NCBI GenBank assembly: GCA_019155185.1
Contig: CM032800.1
Coordinates: 11,786,001-11,850,000, forward strand
Direction of reading: 5' to 3'
Length of the DNA stretch: 64,000 nt
Source of the DNA: Beaufortia kweichowensis
Taxonomy: Eukaryota > Chordata > Actinopteri > Cypriniformes > Gastromyzontidae
In this document: piece after piece, positions 19,201 to 32,725 of the stretch
How positions within the stretch are numbered: the stretch's first letter is position 1
How the letters are laid out: the number at the start of each line of letters is the position of its first letter
Notes under the pieces: model-generated
What the model saw: only the letters and a program-made list of their open reading frames with translations
What the model was told of the DNA's origin: nothing
Database searches by the model: none
Position numbers and translations under genes: made by a program

Positions 19201-20186
19201 TTGTAATAGAAATCAGTCCCTGAGACTAAAGTTGAAGAAACAACATCTACCTTATCATCAAGTCTCCAACTTCTACTTGCCCCCCATTTTCTTCATATTT
19301 TTCCCTCCTTTCTGCTTTCTTTATCTCCACCATCATTGTTCTGACGTTCTCAGAAGAGACACAGACATCCCATTCGCCCCCAGACGTCACTCACTCTTTA
19401 TGCGTGAAACAGGCGTGAAGCTGAGGGTTAACATCCATGACGGGTTGGGTAAGACATCCGCTGTGACTGAGCAAGACAGGAGAGCTCCACAAACTGACAG
19501 GAGCAACACAAAGCCCTTCACCTTTCTTCTCCTGCCCTGTTCAGGGGCAAACCCAAGCCAAGAGGGCAGCTGAATGACAGTAATGCACCGTGACAGTCCT
19601 CTGTATCCATTGCTGCCCTCTGAACCACCTGCTTATCAGCTGAACTAGAGCTTTAACTCCCCATCTCCATCATCTCCTCTCTCACTTTCCTCTAGTTTCT
19701 CCTCCAGGATCATTATCTGTGTATATTCTCAGTATTAGAATATGCTGATGGTTTTTGGAGTCAGCATCACTTAGCTTTGCTCCAGTGCCGCTGCCCTCCA
19801 CAATATCGATAACAAGAACACAAAAAAGGTTTTGCCCTCGGTTTAATTAAAAAATTAAAGACCTTGTTTCTACTTTGTAGCTGTGCCGGCCAGATCAATC
19901 CTCACCTGAATTGTTTCTGTGCGCTGACTAATTGTTTCACAAGGTAATGGCCAGATCAAGGGTCTCCGTCTTAATTGGTAGAACGTAGAATGAGACAGTT
20001 TAGAGGAAACAAAAGCAATTGTTGTCATCGGATTGCCTAAACAGCAAAATAATAAAAAACACATTAGGGGCCAAACAAACAAGTTTTTTTTGTAATTGTA
20101 TGTTTTTAGGCCTTGTTTCATGGTAGTATAATGTATTCTGTGAAGTACTTTGGGGTACCAAATGACATGATGTTTGGTAAGAATAA
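19201..20186. other. Non-coding; nothing recognised
   Basis: The 141-codon open frame at 19148-19573 has no domain and no clean splice context. Confidence 0.45.
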
Positions 20187-20300
20187 TTGCATTTATGCAT
20201 TTGTCAGATGCTTTTATCGAAACTAAGTTGCAGTACATTATACTAAACATTATGAGTAAGTGTTGCTAGCACCATGCTTTTACCAACTGAGCTACAGGAA
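20187..20300 (+). repeat. Fish interspersed repeat fragment ('gatgcttttatcgaaac')
   Basis: It is a diverged short copy of the element at 11370-11570: 'tttatgcatttgtcagatgc' is followed by 'accaactgagctacag'. Confidence 0.65.
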
Positions 20301-20448
20301 AGATGAACGTAGGATGAAATACTGAACTATTAATAATTAAAACAATATAATGTGGTCAATAAACCTATAAATACTTAAAAATATGAAGATACTTCTAGAT
20401 ATGAAATGTATTTTGAAGTTGAGCGTTGTAGCAGAATACGGTAAAATG

Positions 20449-20607
<159 letters not shown>

Positions 20608-20639
20608 TTTACATGTTTGAAGCACTATTGATCCCTCCT

Positions 20640-21490
20640 GCAATCACGGCAGAGAAACACTTGGCGTATTCATTATTGAAACCAGCAACCCTTGAAAAAG
20701 CAGGCTGAGTGTGTTTAATGAAAGGAAACAAAGGCAGACGGCTGCAGAGCACACTTGCCAATCACCATATTGTGTGATAAATAAGCAGCGAGAGAAAGAG
20801 AGAGCGCAGAGCAGAGTTAGCTCATCAGAGCCGGTCCGCGGGGCGAAAGTGGCTGATGCAAGCCCAATGGCTGCTTCTGAAATCCTCCTCAGGCCAGCCC
20901 CGGACCCCGGTCTAAAGTGGAAGCTTTCCCTTAGTTAGCGAGGAAACACGGACTCCTCTCGCTGGTGAATCACTCGCTCTCGCTGCTGGTTTTTGCTATT
21001 ATTCAAAGCTTGTTGTGCTGCCAGTACTCCCGAAGGCAAACGCACATCAATCCTAACTAATCCAGCTCTCTGTAGAATGAAGATAAATAACACGCTGCTC
21101 TCTCGCTCCCCTTTAATACATGTTAAATGAAGTGTGCCGTCTGCAAGTTTTTCAGGCAAAAGTTAAAGGTCTAATGCATTAAATCTTAAAAATAAAAGCA
21201 AATAAAATTTCCTCTGATTGAGGAATATATAGATCATGTGTGAGCAGTTCAATTTACTTGAATTTTATTTTGTTAGAGCAAACTAATTTAGCCGTGAAGA
21301 AGCCTTATGTGGCTTTAAAGAAGATTTTGCATTTTTAATTTTTTTCTGGTGAGGTTTTATAAGAATAATTTAGAGGTAGTTAACGGGCGGAGGGCCATTT
21401 AATCATGGCGTCAGTTTTTGTTAGGGCTTGCGCGTCCTTGATGGAGGTGTTCAATATTAATAGGACAAATTATAGAACTTAAGAGAGCTT
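20640..21490. promoter_or_regulatory. Candidate conserved non-coding region
   Basis: It is a long non-repetitive stretch with GC-rich patches (20820-20920) and AT-rich homeodomain-like motifs (AATATTAATAGGACAAATTA, GGCCATTTAATCATGGCG). There is no domain in any frame. It is inferred from texture. Confidence 0.25.
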
Positions 21491-24089
21491 TTAATAGTCT
21501 CATTGGTGGGACGTGGAGACCTCTTCCAGATCATAACACACACACACACAATCGCTCTCTTCTCTCTTTACCTCCTTGTTGTCGTTTGAGTGTTTTTGAA
21601 TGCTGGAAGCTGAGGTGAAAACATTAGCTTGGCTCACGGTGGAAATTCTGTTTAGATATAAATGATTTGGGGGGTAAAAGGCTGTGGGGGATTTGGGAGT
21701 AGTTTGTTCAATATGTTGTGCTGTTGTGTACTTGGGTGTAGATGAGCTGGTTGATGAAATATGTCTTTTCATATTGTTAAATATACTAAACATTCGATGT
21801 GATCTGTAGATTTGGAGTGAACTGCAAAATCATTAAGGCTGTTTCAGAGATGTGACTAATATGGTCATGTGTCATTATTGTGATTCTTGCCTGTGTTTGT
21901 GGGTCTTTTTGTGTTCCTATACACACTGAGTCATAGTCATGAGCTGGATGAGATCAATCTCATGACATAGCAGCAGGTTCTGGTTAGATTACACACTGTA
22001 ATTGGCTCCTCAGCCATGATTATGTAACCATCACACTGACACAACGAATCTAGGTGTTAAAGCAAACAGTCATAAGAAAAGCAACAAAATATTTTTAGGG
22101 AAAATTCAAACATGTTTTAATTAAAGGTGCTTTAGGTACATTTAACAAACCTTGTTAATAGCGACACCGGTGGATGTTAAAGGAACTGCAGCCAGTAGCT
22201 TATCGCTTGTGCTCACGCTCATACACACAATCCACAGTGACAAAAAAAGCCTCGGCCAAGTCAGTGACTGAACATGATTCACCAACATCATGTTGACAAA
22301 TGAGGTTGATTAAAATTCAGAGAAACACATCACATTGGATTTTTCTGGCAGAGTCCTTCACATAAAAATAAAGTCTACAACTTTGAAAAAAAAGAAAAAA
22401 GTGCTAAAGAAATAAACTTGATTTACTTGATAAATTTATTTGTATAATGTAATGAACACAGCAGGACAGTAGTTTCATGTTGACAGCAGTTGACAGTAGG
22501 GAAAGAACCTCTTTGTATTTCATTCAGCAACAAGTGAAGTTGTGTGAACGGGAGACGTCCACTTTTGCTATCTTGAAGTCCAATTCACGAACCCCGTAAC
22601 TTATTTGTCCTCTTTTCTGCACCATCTCTATTATTTTAACTTTCATAAGTATTTGTTTTCCAGTACTAGTCGGCTGGTTTTTCAGTGTAGCGTCTCAAAA
22701 TTTCTCAGGCTAGACAGCTTTACTTACTGTATAGTGTGAGAGGAAAAGAGACCAGAGGAGTGAGGTAAACAACTTTATCGCTGGAAATCCGATTGGAGAG
22801 CTGGTGTGAGAGCTTGCTTCTTATCTAGCTGCCTTCCAGCAGTGAGATCCTTTAAACAAGCCAGGGAGACTCTGGCTTTCGATTAGACTTGAATTTCATA
22901 AAGCTCTGCGTTTTTTGTCAGATATCTGAGAGAAATGTAAAAAAGAAACAGCGGAGAGAGCGAAGAAAGGAGGCATGGGGATTGGAGAAGAGGTGGCAGA
23001 GGGAGATAAACTATCTGTGGAGGCTTTCTTAATCTCACGTTAGATCCCAGAGCGAGAACTCAACACCAGCATCGAATCCTCTTCTGGACTCCAACCTTCA
23101 CACGGCTTGTACCTGTAAGAGAGAATGAGTGTGTGACATGACGGTAAAGGAATAAGAGTTGAAACTAAGACAGAGATTGATCCCTATAGTTCTCCTGGCA
23201 AAACTCCTGGCAAAATCAGCTAAGCACAGATTCTCACAGTCATTGTTTGATTTTTCTTCGTAAATTGTTCCCATTCCATACAAAACACTCTTTTGGAAAT
23301 CACTAACCCCCCCTAAACCCACAAACAGCTTAGCGTACTTTATTTAGCCGATTTTGGTGGCCATTTACACAAACAAAAGAACAAATCTCCCGTTTTGATC
23401 ACCGAGCCATGTCATGCGGATTCAACCAAGCTGTGTGGTGTGTTTTTGTATGTGTATTTAGAAAGGGTTGTAATGCGGGCAATCCCGCAGTCAGACGGCC
23501 TGAGAGGAAGGGGCAACCTTGAACCTAATTTGCGCCACAGCTGTAGGCGTCCCGTCTTTTATCTCACCCAAACCCAGGCGGTTCTGCTTTCTCTTCATCT
23601 CCTAATGTTTGAAAACATTGGCATTTATGTGCCCATGTGTGTGTCTGGTTTTTGTGGGCAGCCCAGCGGGTCTGCCCGGGCCCCATCCAGCCCTTCTTCA
23701 CAGAATCACTTGACTGGAAAATCTGGAGGTGGAGGGGGGATTTCACCTGAATGGGACATGGGAATCTCGGCGGTCCCCCGCGGAGACTCCAGGGGCCGAA
23801 TGAATGGCTGGAAGCATTTCAGGATTTGTTGGTAGGCTCGAGTAGACCAGCGTACCCTGACCTCTTCCAAAACCCCACTTCTTCATTCAAAGCTGAGCGT
23901 ATAGTCTCAAAAGAGGTTAACGACAAACACAAGCACATTTAGACCTGAGGAAATGAGCGTTCTTAAGAGTAAGAAAGAACTCCTTTTGGTTTTTTCGGAG
24001 AGGATGAAAGACCAGGGAGGTCATTATCTGTCTCCATTACTGCTTTTTTTTTTAAAATGACACAAATCATGCACCTTACACGTTGTACT
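21491..24089. other. Non-coding; nothing recognised
   Basis: The open frame at 23395-23835 (146 codons) sits in a GC-richer patch but shows no domain and no cadherin motif. Confidence 0.45.
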
Positions 24090-24420
24090 TGCATTTTCTC
24101 TACGCTATGCGTAAGTGGCAGAGAGATCCGGCATGTTTGTTATCCTTTTGGAGCATCATAAATCTATTCTGACATACGATACACTAATGAATAATGAAGA
24201 GCAAATCTCTCTCGCTCGCTCTCACACTCTCTCTTCCCTTGTTGTCTGTGGAGAGGCTGAGGTTCGAGATGCCGTTTTGACAAAGAACAGCAATTATGCT
24301 CCTCATTTGCATGACTTAACATGCATTTGCATGTGTTTGTGCAGGACGCTTTGTGTACGGCCTGTGTTAAACACGGCAGAACGTGGAGCCGTTAATGAGC
24401 TTTAGTCTGAGACTAACGGA
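24090..24420. promoter_or_regulatory. Candidate enhancer with paired POU octamers
   Basis: Two exact ATTTGCAT octamers lie at 24305-24312 and 24325-24332, in the same orientation and 20 bp apart. They sit within a non-repetitive block that also has CACTAATGAATAATGAAG and GCCGTTAATGAGC. Function is inferred. Confidence 0.35.
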
Positions 24421-25929
24421 CGACAGCCCTGCTGGAAGTTTAATGAAGCTCTGCCTGGGTGAAAACTACTGCCAATGGACGGACAGATGGAGAGACAGAC
24501 AGAGATGTATGGATGGTTTAAATTTTTTGTAGCTCATTGTGCTAGCAACAGTTCATCGGTTAGATTTCTAGGAATTTTCTTCTTTGCTCTCTTTGGAGAG
24601 ACATAAAAGACAAAATTGTTACCTAAATGATAAAAAAAGCAAAATTTTAACCCCACCACGTTTGAGTAATCTCACTGTCCATTTGGTCCAAAGCACAAAA
24701 AAAAGAAATACAGTACATCCTGCGTTGAACACTTCGTCTGTCTTAGTCAAGCTAATATCTAGATGTTAAAACCACTTATACACACAGAGGCATGAGGTGC
24801 TACATGATTGTGTCTTTTTTTTATTTCCTGGCATAAATCATAAATATGATATGAGACCCTGCATCAATATTTCAGTGTTTTATTTTTTAATGTTAAACAA
24901 AAGTTCTCAGATATTCATAATTTAAATGACAGTTTCCATGTCTTAGATTTGGTCTATTTTCTTAGAGCTTATGAAATGTGGATCGAAGACGATGCTTGAT
25001 GATGAAAACCACATTGAAAATAGTCTTCATACGGGGACCCGTTATTGTAAATGTGGGGAGTGGTGAATTATTGAGAGTATATCCTAAGGGTGTGATGTGA
25101 AAAATGGAAACTGCTATAAGATAAAGTTAAATCTTTGCTCTCTCTGTCTCTGCTTTTCATATGTCTTTCTTTGAGGTAGTTTTATGGGGCTTAAAAAAAC
25201 CTTTAGCTGTATTATTACGAGCGGTTCGGAGTATTAAGCTCAGTGAGATCTGTTTTTTTGTGCTCTTTCTCACTTTATCATTAACATTTATTGTTTAAGT
25301 CAAGCTGTTCCCTTCTGCACACCTTTCTCACAATCCAAAGAAATGAAGCTCCTTTAACATATTGATTTATTTGTCTATATAAACTGCTGTAGAGACTGAG
25401 TGCTGTGCCCACAGGAACATTTAGGAGCATCTTACGGGACTGTTTCCCACAGGGTTTACTGAGTTATTATTGCCAGCTTTGTTTAATCTTTATGCTTTTG
25501 TGAAATATAGATATAGTATCTAAGAAAACTGTGTTGCACAGAGGTTGCTCTTTGAACGCTCAGAAAGATTTATGAGGCTTTTATGGGGTTTTGTTTTATG
25601 TGAAGTATCAACTCATTGACAAGTTCCAGAGAAGAAATAAAACAGACACAGATAAGACCAAAGTTGTCAGTGAATTCAGTTGTGTTTTATTTAGTCTAAA
25701 CATTGTCGTAAATGTTAATCCTATTATACTTAGAAGTAAATAAAGTAAAATAAATTAGACTGTTGTAGACATGCAGAGATAAGCTTGTATTTTATATATA
25801 TCTCATTACAGAATAAACTAGGACAGATTGATTAAGACACACAATTTGGTTTTTAATTATTTTATAATATAATCTCATATATGTTATTAATTAGACATAT
25901 TTATATCTAATTTATTTGTAAACAAATTA
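24421..25929. other. Non-coding, AT-rich; nothing recognised
   Basis: No exon, RNA gene or clear repeat was seen. Confidence 0.5.
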
Positions 25930-26070
25930 TTCTCAAGGTCAAGTGGACTATTCGGATGAGTCTGTGCTGTTAGTTTTGAGTGGTTGTTATCAGGAAATAA
26001 CATACCTTGCAATGTCGCGACTGACCAATCAGAATGAAGTATTCCAAAGCACTGTGTAATTAATATAAAG
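25930..26070 (+). repeat. Cyprinid dispersed repeat fragment
   Basis: It has 'gtggttgttatcaggaaata' followed by 'gactgaccaatcagaatgaa' and 'tattccaaagcac', a phrase order I recognise from a common cyprinid repeat. Confidence 0.55.
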
Positions 26071-26370
26071 CAGTTTTTTTTCGCCTAGTAATATAGTTTT
26101 GTACAGCGGTTAAGGCACTGCACTATTACCTTGCCAAATAAAAGCTAAACCTGCAACACAACCTCATAACAGAGGCGTTCTCTCGCCCTTTAATGACTGT
26201 AGCTCAGAGTCAGAGCAGATCACAGGTAATGAGACGCCCTTTGATATAAAAGCTTCACTCCATGCAGGAGAGTGAAGGAGAGAATGTGTCATTGGCCATC
26301 GAGTTTTCTTTGAGAGGGCTGCGCTGGTGCTGATCATGGCCATTATCTCACCTTAGGACTCAGCAGTCGG

Positions 26371-26408
26371 ACACACACACACACACACACACACAAACGC
26401 ACACACGC
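26371..26408. repeat. (CA)n microsatellite
   Basis: It is a CA run with variants at its right end. Confidence 0.95.
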
Positions 26409-26791
26409 AGAGCCTTTAATTGAGTTTCTGTGTTGTGCTGAGTGGCATGTCTGATTCACCCACCCGGTGGTCACAAAGATCTTGCTTTCAGGCTTGTTTT
26501 TAAGCCTTTTTCTATCTTTCATATGTTTTATTCTCTCTGTGGTTAGACAGCATTGCTGATTTCCAGAGCTGTGGACATACTCTAATCTTTTGCAGTACAA
26601 GATTGTCAAATTTAAAGTCACTTTACTTTATCCATCTCTGATGGATAATCCAGGTTATATCAGATTTACATGGTTGCAGGTACATTACCAGGTCATTACC
26701 AGGTCCAAGTTTGTTTAGTTGGTTGATCTGCAGCAAAGCGACTGTCATGCCCAAAAAAAGGTCATCATTATCATTATTTAAATAAATCATT

Positions 26792-27012
26792 ATTTATTCA
26801 CCTTCATGTCATTTTAAACCTGTATGACTTTCTTTCTTCTGCAGAACACAAAAGAAGATATTTTAAAGAATGTTGGTAACCAAACAACATTGACCCCCAT
26901 TATATGGACATAAAACGACTGAAACATTTCACAAAATATCTTCTTTCGTGTTTCACAGAAGAAAGTCATATACTCATTTTGAATGATATGAGAGTGAATA
27001 AATGATAGAATA
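26792..27012. repeat. Foldback MITE, diverged copy
   Basis: The left arm has 'catgtcattttaaacctgta' and 'acacaaaagaagatatttt'. The right arm has 'aaaatatcttctttcgtgtt' and 'agaagaaagtcatat'. The arms are inverted and imperfect. It is the same family as 36717-36990. Confidence 0.8.
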
Positions 27013-27801
27013 AAAAACAGAAGTTTTATTTTTAACTTTTATTTTCAATTAGTGCCATTGAGCAGGTCTACAAGTAGTTGGTTAAACCCTGGTGACATTA
27101 TCTGAAAATAAAAGCATGTTTCAGAATGTAAATTATTGCATTTAAGATTAAGTTTCAGAAAAGCATGCACTGATAAAAAAAAGCAAGACCAGGTATGTGT
27201 ATTAAGAAAGAGAAGTCAATTATGATCTCACATTGTGATTATACTGGTTTAAGCTGGATTTGGTCCAGCAGGAGTCTTACAAATATTAAATGCAATTAGA
27301 AGTATAAAAAAGCCTGTTTCACAGGCTAATGTTCCACCGAAAGGAGAGAAGAATACAGAACAGCGTGTGTGTTTGTGGCTTAGCGTAGTGTTCTGTTGTC
27401 CGTGCGTGGCCGTTTCTGCTGTATTTCACAGTATGTCCACAAACAGCCTCAGGGCTTTCAATCAAAGCTCAGCCGCCGAAATGAAAAGGAAATAAACAGC
27501 AAGAGGAAAAAAGAGAGAGAAGTGAAGCGCACGAGAGGGAAACACATCACTAAGATGGAGGATCTATATCTCAGCTGTGTTGTTGTATTTATCTGAGTGG
27601 TTTGTGTCCTCTGTGTAACAGCTCCACTGCTCTCTCGCCCTCCTTCTCTCTTTTTTTCTCTGCTGTAGTATTGCTTGTATTTTAGATGACAGTGTATGAA
27701 ATATAAAACATGCCAAGCTTTGATATAGCTTAGAAGAGAACACAGCAGTTGCATTTGTTTGCGAGAGACAAGGATGTTGTGTGTGTGCACCTCCCACACA
27801 G

Positions 27802-27956
27802 ATGTTCTCATCAGCAGTGAAAAATGGGCTTAATTAATCTGCAGGAAACTTTGTCTCTCTGTGCATGATCGTGTCTCTCTCTCTCTCTCTCTCTCTCTGC
27901 TTCATGTTCTCATCAGCAGTGAAAAATGGGCTTAATTAATCTGCAGGAAACTTTGT
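27802..27956. repeat. 53-bp direct duplication, 102-bp period
   Basis: Positions 27802-27854 and 27904-27956 are identical, each containing 'gggcttaattaatctgcagg'. A short CT run (27871-27898) separates them. Confidence 0.95.
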
Positions 27957-28199
27957 GAATGTGCATGATGCGTGTAAGTGAATGTGTGTGGATTGTGTGT
28001 TTCTTCTCGAACAACTGTGTCTAAATGAGAATTGGGGAGACAACATTAAAAACACTGCTTTATCCGGGAAGTTCTCGCTTTGTGCAGTTTTTGATACTAT
28101 ACATCATAACAATCTTTTGAATAGGATTAGAAATCAAATTGCCATCTGTGGATAGCAGCCAAAAGGGAAATCAGCTTATAAATCATACTAAATAATATT

Positions 28200-28360
28200 T
28201 TAAAACATAAAAATGCAGAAAGGTTTGTGTGATGGTTAGGTTTAGGGGTAGGGTGAGGATTACACCATATAATATACAATTTGTACAGTATAAAAGTCAT
28301 TATGTCTATTATGGAAAGTCACCATAAAACATGGAAATCCAACATGTGTGTGAGATTATT
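28200..28360 (+). repeat. Fish dispersed repeat fragment ('ggtttaggggtagggt')
   Basis: It has 'ggttaggtttaggggtaggg' followed by 'tatggaaagtcaccataaaa' and 'catggaaatccaac', the typical order of a common fish element. Confidence 0.65.
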
Positions 28361-28587
28361 AATTAGCATTCATAGTGCTTTTTTGCTTTGATTAGGCTAG
28401 AACAGCCCCCACCGTCCACACACACACTTTAATAATGAAACCCTGTCTGTCTTACACACTGCTCTCTGTCACTGCCTACAAATTAGTATGCACACTTACA
28501 CATCCACAATAACGGTCATACCGTCTCCCCTTGTACGTGTGTGTGTGTCACTCACCTTCATCATCTTGTCTTCCTCCTCATTGCTTC

Positions 28588-28728
<141 letters not shown>

Positions 28729-29296
28729 AGGGCCCTGATTTGAAAACTTAATTACACCCCTGGAGAAGCATGTCATCAGAGCAACAATGAGATATACATC
28801 ACTGAGTGTTTAATTGAGCATGAAAGAGAGCTCTTTTTAGACTACAACATCAAAACTGTTTCTGCAGGACGAGCAAGGATGTGACAATTTCGTGCTGTTT
28901 GGATGTCACAGAGACTTGACCCCTACTAAGCGAAGACTTGACACCTGCATCATCCCAGTCACCATGACAACCCTACCCTACACTGTCATTCACTTAGACA
29001 CCTGCAAGCTTTCGTGTAATTTCAGATCATCCGGTTAGGTGGTTGTGTAGAGAAGAACCTGGTGGGGGGAGCTGCTTTAGGGACATTCTACAGGAAGTGA
29101 AGACCGACACTCTTCTTAGGGTCATTGGTTTGGTCCAGATGTAGTGCTTTCTAAACAGATCACTGGTTTTAAGGAAGTAGTGCATTTAAAGAATTTGTAA
29201 AGTATTTATTTCAGGTTTTGGACCAAATGTGGAAAATTGTGTCCTCCTTTAGAAAGGAAGAATCACAGATGAGATCTCTGTAATTGCTCCGTTGTT

Positions 29297-29587
29297 CTGT
29301 TACCTTTCCACATGTGAAACGCTTCACTATTCACTTTAATATTTCATAGTTGAATTGTAATCGAATCATGATATATTGATGGAAAGGTCTAATACTCAAG
29401 AATAAATATTTGACAAATCTAAATATTTGAAAAATTTCATAACAATAAACATCTACTAAAAATAAATAAAAGTTTGTGATTTTTTAAAACACCTCAAATT
29501 TAACAACTTTTTAACAAAAAAGTTCAACAACTGATTTATTTTTTTCATGGGTATGCTCAATATGTGCAGTTACAGTTATCAGGTTAA
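29297..29587 (+). repeat. Dispersed repeat 'R3', copy B
   Basis: It has 'tatattgatggaaaggtcta', 'aagaataaatatttgacaaa' and ends 'gttacagttatcaggttaa', parallel to copies at 18884 and 33293. Confidence 0.7.
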
Positions 29588-30397
29588 CAATGAGATTATC
29601 TGTAAAGCAAATGGAGATTTTGTTTTAGTCTTCTACCTCTTTATCAGGTCTAAAAGAAATAAGTAACAAACAGAATCAGTAAATAAAATTAAATCAATCC
29701 AAATTAATTTGGACTTTGAAAGAGCAACTTCTAAACATTTTTGATTTTCCTGTATTTTTCCTGTTTTACTTTAAATCTACTTTTTCTTCCTGTTTCCCAA
29801 TGCCTACACTTTTCTTTATTGGACGCAGACAACACGCTAACAAAAAGAAAAGCTCCACGGTTGACAATCATAAAAGTCTCTTTGAATGGAATATAATTTT
29901 CTGCATTGGTTTCATCCCCTCGCCAAATTACTGTACACCAACTTAGAGCGAAAACACAACAAACATTGCACAAGCCATTTCCGTTCTCTTTTTTTCCTCT
30001 GTTCTTTTTCTTTCTAACAATCCGTGACATCTTCTGTATTGATATTCAAATAGTACAGAGTACAGAGCTTTGGGTGGATGAAATTTACTAGCTATTTATA
30101 GATGGAGCATATTATATCCAACGCTTTGCTGCACCGCCATCCCTGGCTTAGCCTGGATTAGTAAAGCGTAAACAAACTCATGAACACTCCTCTCTTTTGT
30201 TATCTTTATATGCAAACTGCAAAGGCCACAAGATTGATGAACGATTATTTCTATTTAAAAGATATCACAGTTGGGGTTGCATATTGTTTGAAATAACTCA
30301 CATTCCTCCAATCCCAGAAGGGCTTGTTGTTTCCATCATTCCTGAAAACAGGTCCCCTCTCTCTCTTCCTGTGTGAGGAATATTTATCTTTCTTCAG

Positions 30398-30681
30398 GAT
30401 GTGGTGATACTGTGACAGCTGTTTTGAAAGAGTGGGGTACAGAAGACTTTGTTGGAAGCCTTGCCAGGGTTCCTCAGGCGTTCCTTGAACTGTCCTCTCC
30501 CGGCTGGAGGTTTGTTGACGGAGCCTGTGGCCCATTAGCTTCTGAGGTGTGGGTGTTAGCTGCTGGGGTTCGATCCACATCTGTTGGGTCTTCAGGGCAC
30601 TCCAGTGGTGGTCTGCACACAGAGAACCATATGAGGTCACTTCTGAGGTCTGTTTGTCCAGAGGAGACTGCAGATCTATAG
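30398..30681 (+). other. Unassigned open frame with acceptor-like upstream
   Basis: It is open for about 94 codons after a pyrimidine-rich ttcttcag and GC-richer than its neighbours, and the opposite strand is also open for 129 codons. I recognise no domain on either strand, and no cadherin motif. It may be chance, a relic, or an unrecognised exon. Confidence 0.15.
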
Positions 30682-30937
30682 AGGCATGAAAAGATGGAGA
30701 ACCCTGTAGAGTTCACAAACAGTACCGAACTAGGTTAAGTTGTCTTTTTTGCCCTCTTACACCACAGGATGTCACCCACCTTTGCCCACCAATCTTTATT
30801 TATTATATCACATGCACATTCTGTTTGACATCAAAAATATTTTAGCCCCGTTCAATGGTCTACAGCAAAACTTTGTTATCTAAATAGATTTTTTTATTAT
30901 TAATTGTAAGTGGGGCTTTATTTATCACATATAACTA

Positions 30938-31353
30938 TTAAAGGGCAATTCCAGCATTTTAGAATTGACATTTTCAATCAAAACTTGAAATATCAATTCT
31001 CAGAGAACGTATTCATTGCCGACATAGTGAACTCTTTTTCTATAATATATTCTAAAATATAGTTGTATTTTTTGTAATATATTGATCTTTTTCTATTTTC
31101 TTAAAGCCCTGTTGAGATCAGACATTAAAACATATCAGTCTATGCATGAGATATAAAAAAAGGGAATATTCATGCGTTATGAATGTGACAAAAAACAGCG
31201 CTTTTACCTGACTATGAATAAATGCTTTAAACTCTTTATGAGAGATCTCACATGGGTATTTAAACCACCAAATAGTGACATCAGTATGATAACCTTTGAT
31301 AAAAACTTTGTTTTTTTATGGTAAGATTGACCTTTGAATGAAAATGCCCTATA
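30938..31353 (+). repeat. Non-autonomous element, about 415 bp, with short inverted ends
   Basis: It starts 'aagggcaattccagc' and ends 'aaaatgccct', so the ends are inverse-like. It shares an internal 'ctcacatgggtatttaaacc' with the partial copy at 17165-17390. No transposase is seen. Confidence 0.6.
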
Positions 31354-31382
31354 AAAAAAAAAACTAAAGTGATTTTAGTGTT

Positions 31383-31440
31383 GCAATGCGGTTGCTAGTT
31401 TTTTCCAAGTGGTTGCTAGGACGTTGCTAAGTGGTTGCTT
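31383..31440. repeat. 'ggttgcta' short minisatellite
   Basis: It shows four variants of the unit 'agtggttgctag'/'acgttgcta'. Similar minisatellites are common in fish. Confidence 0.75.
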
Positions 31441-32725
31441 ACTGCCATGTACATTAGTACAAACTTCAAGTAGAAATTCTTCTTGCTTTAGTAATTCAGT
31501 AAGACATTATCATTCTGTTTACTGAGCGCTGCTAAAGCCTTTGTCCCCTGATTTAAATACATTTATGCATGTGTTTAGCATACATCATGTTCGGCTCAGT
31601 CAGACAGACCACTGATCATTTATCCGAATTACCATCAGATGTCCATGAATCACACAGCGGCCAGTGGACAAACACAGAATTTGATTACACCAACACCAAC
31701 TTTGACAAGATTTCCATGTATTTACATAGAATATGTCACTGTGAGTTTACTTTAACACGTGCCATCGTCTGAGGGGTTTTGTTGGTCTGTTGGCTTATTT
31801 GCGATGGTGTTGTAGTGGTTTTAAGAAAAAGCCACACGGTTTTCTGTATTTGACTGTCTGCACGACTCACAAGTAGAAACACAAGTTCAACGTGAGCTCC
31901 GATCGACCGTTTGCACCAGTCTCCGTGATCACTTCAAATCTCGACACCACAGACGATTCTAACATGAAACAAGAAGGCAAGACTTTTACTCCCCCTATCC
32001 CTTCATCTCCTTTGCTATCTCACTCACATATTACTTCTTTCGTCTTTTCGTTGCTTCTCTCTGGATCAGTCTCTCCTGACATCCTCCAAAGCGTGGCTAT
32101 GAAAAGACAGGAAGTTAGGATAGCGGTACTACGCTCCCTCTTGACGGGCCGCTTAGAAGTGAAGTTTCTTCTCATGCTCGCTCTTGTCTCACTGTTGCGT
32201 GAGATGCATATCTGGAGACAAACAAACAGCGATGAAAAGAGATCACAAACCGCAACCCTCCACCCCAAAAAAGATATTTCTGTAACGTTAAGGCCTTTCT
32301 TTCTCCGTCTGATGTTCAGAGGCCGTCTGAGCAAGCGGATCGTCTTTCTGACAGCAGACTTCCTCAGGACCTACGGGGAGCGTCAGAGATGACGTGCTTG
32401 GCGGAAATGTCATTTCTCTCTTGTAGCTCAGCATCCTCGGGCTGAATGACAGTCTGAAGACGAGGGGCGCCACTGAACTTGGGGTGGCTGAAGGCTTTCC
32501 GCATCAGTCCTGCTCTTTTTACTGGTTGTTGAGATTTGATGATGTGCTTTTAGTGGCTAGATACTGTATTTGCTAAGTTGTGTTCTGGTAGATGTATTTT
32601 TGTAATATTTGCATGGATTATAGAGATTCTGAACAGCATTTAGTAAAATTGTATTTATCTAGTAAATCACTTTAAATGTCTATAAAAAACTCAATATATT
32701 TCTTTATCTCTCTCTTTCTCTCCAG
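31441..32725. other. Non-coding just upstream of the first visible exon
   Basis: The 166-codon open frame at 31892-32392 has no domain and is mirrored by an open frame on the other strand. The last 40 bases are the pyrimidine tract of the exon 1 acceptor. Confidence 0.5.

Noticed and set aside
19148..19573. 141-codon open frame
   Set aside because: It starts inside the end of repeat copy R3 and shows no domain.
23395..23835. 146-codon open frame in a GC-richer patch
   Set aside because: There is no cadherin or other domain and no convincing splice sites; kept as non-coding.
31892..32392. 166-codon open frame upstream of the first exon
   Set aside because: There is no recognisable domain, a competing open frame lies on the other strand, and there is no splice link to 32726.
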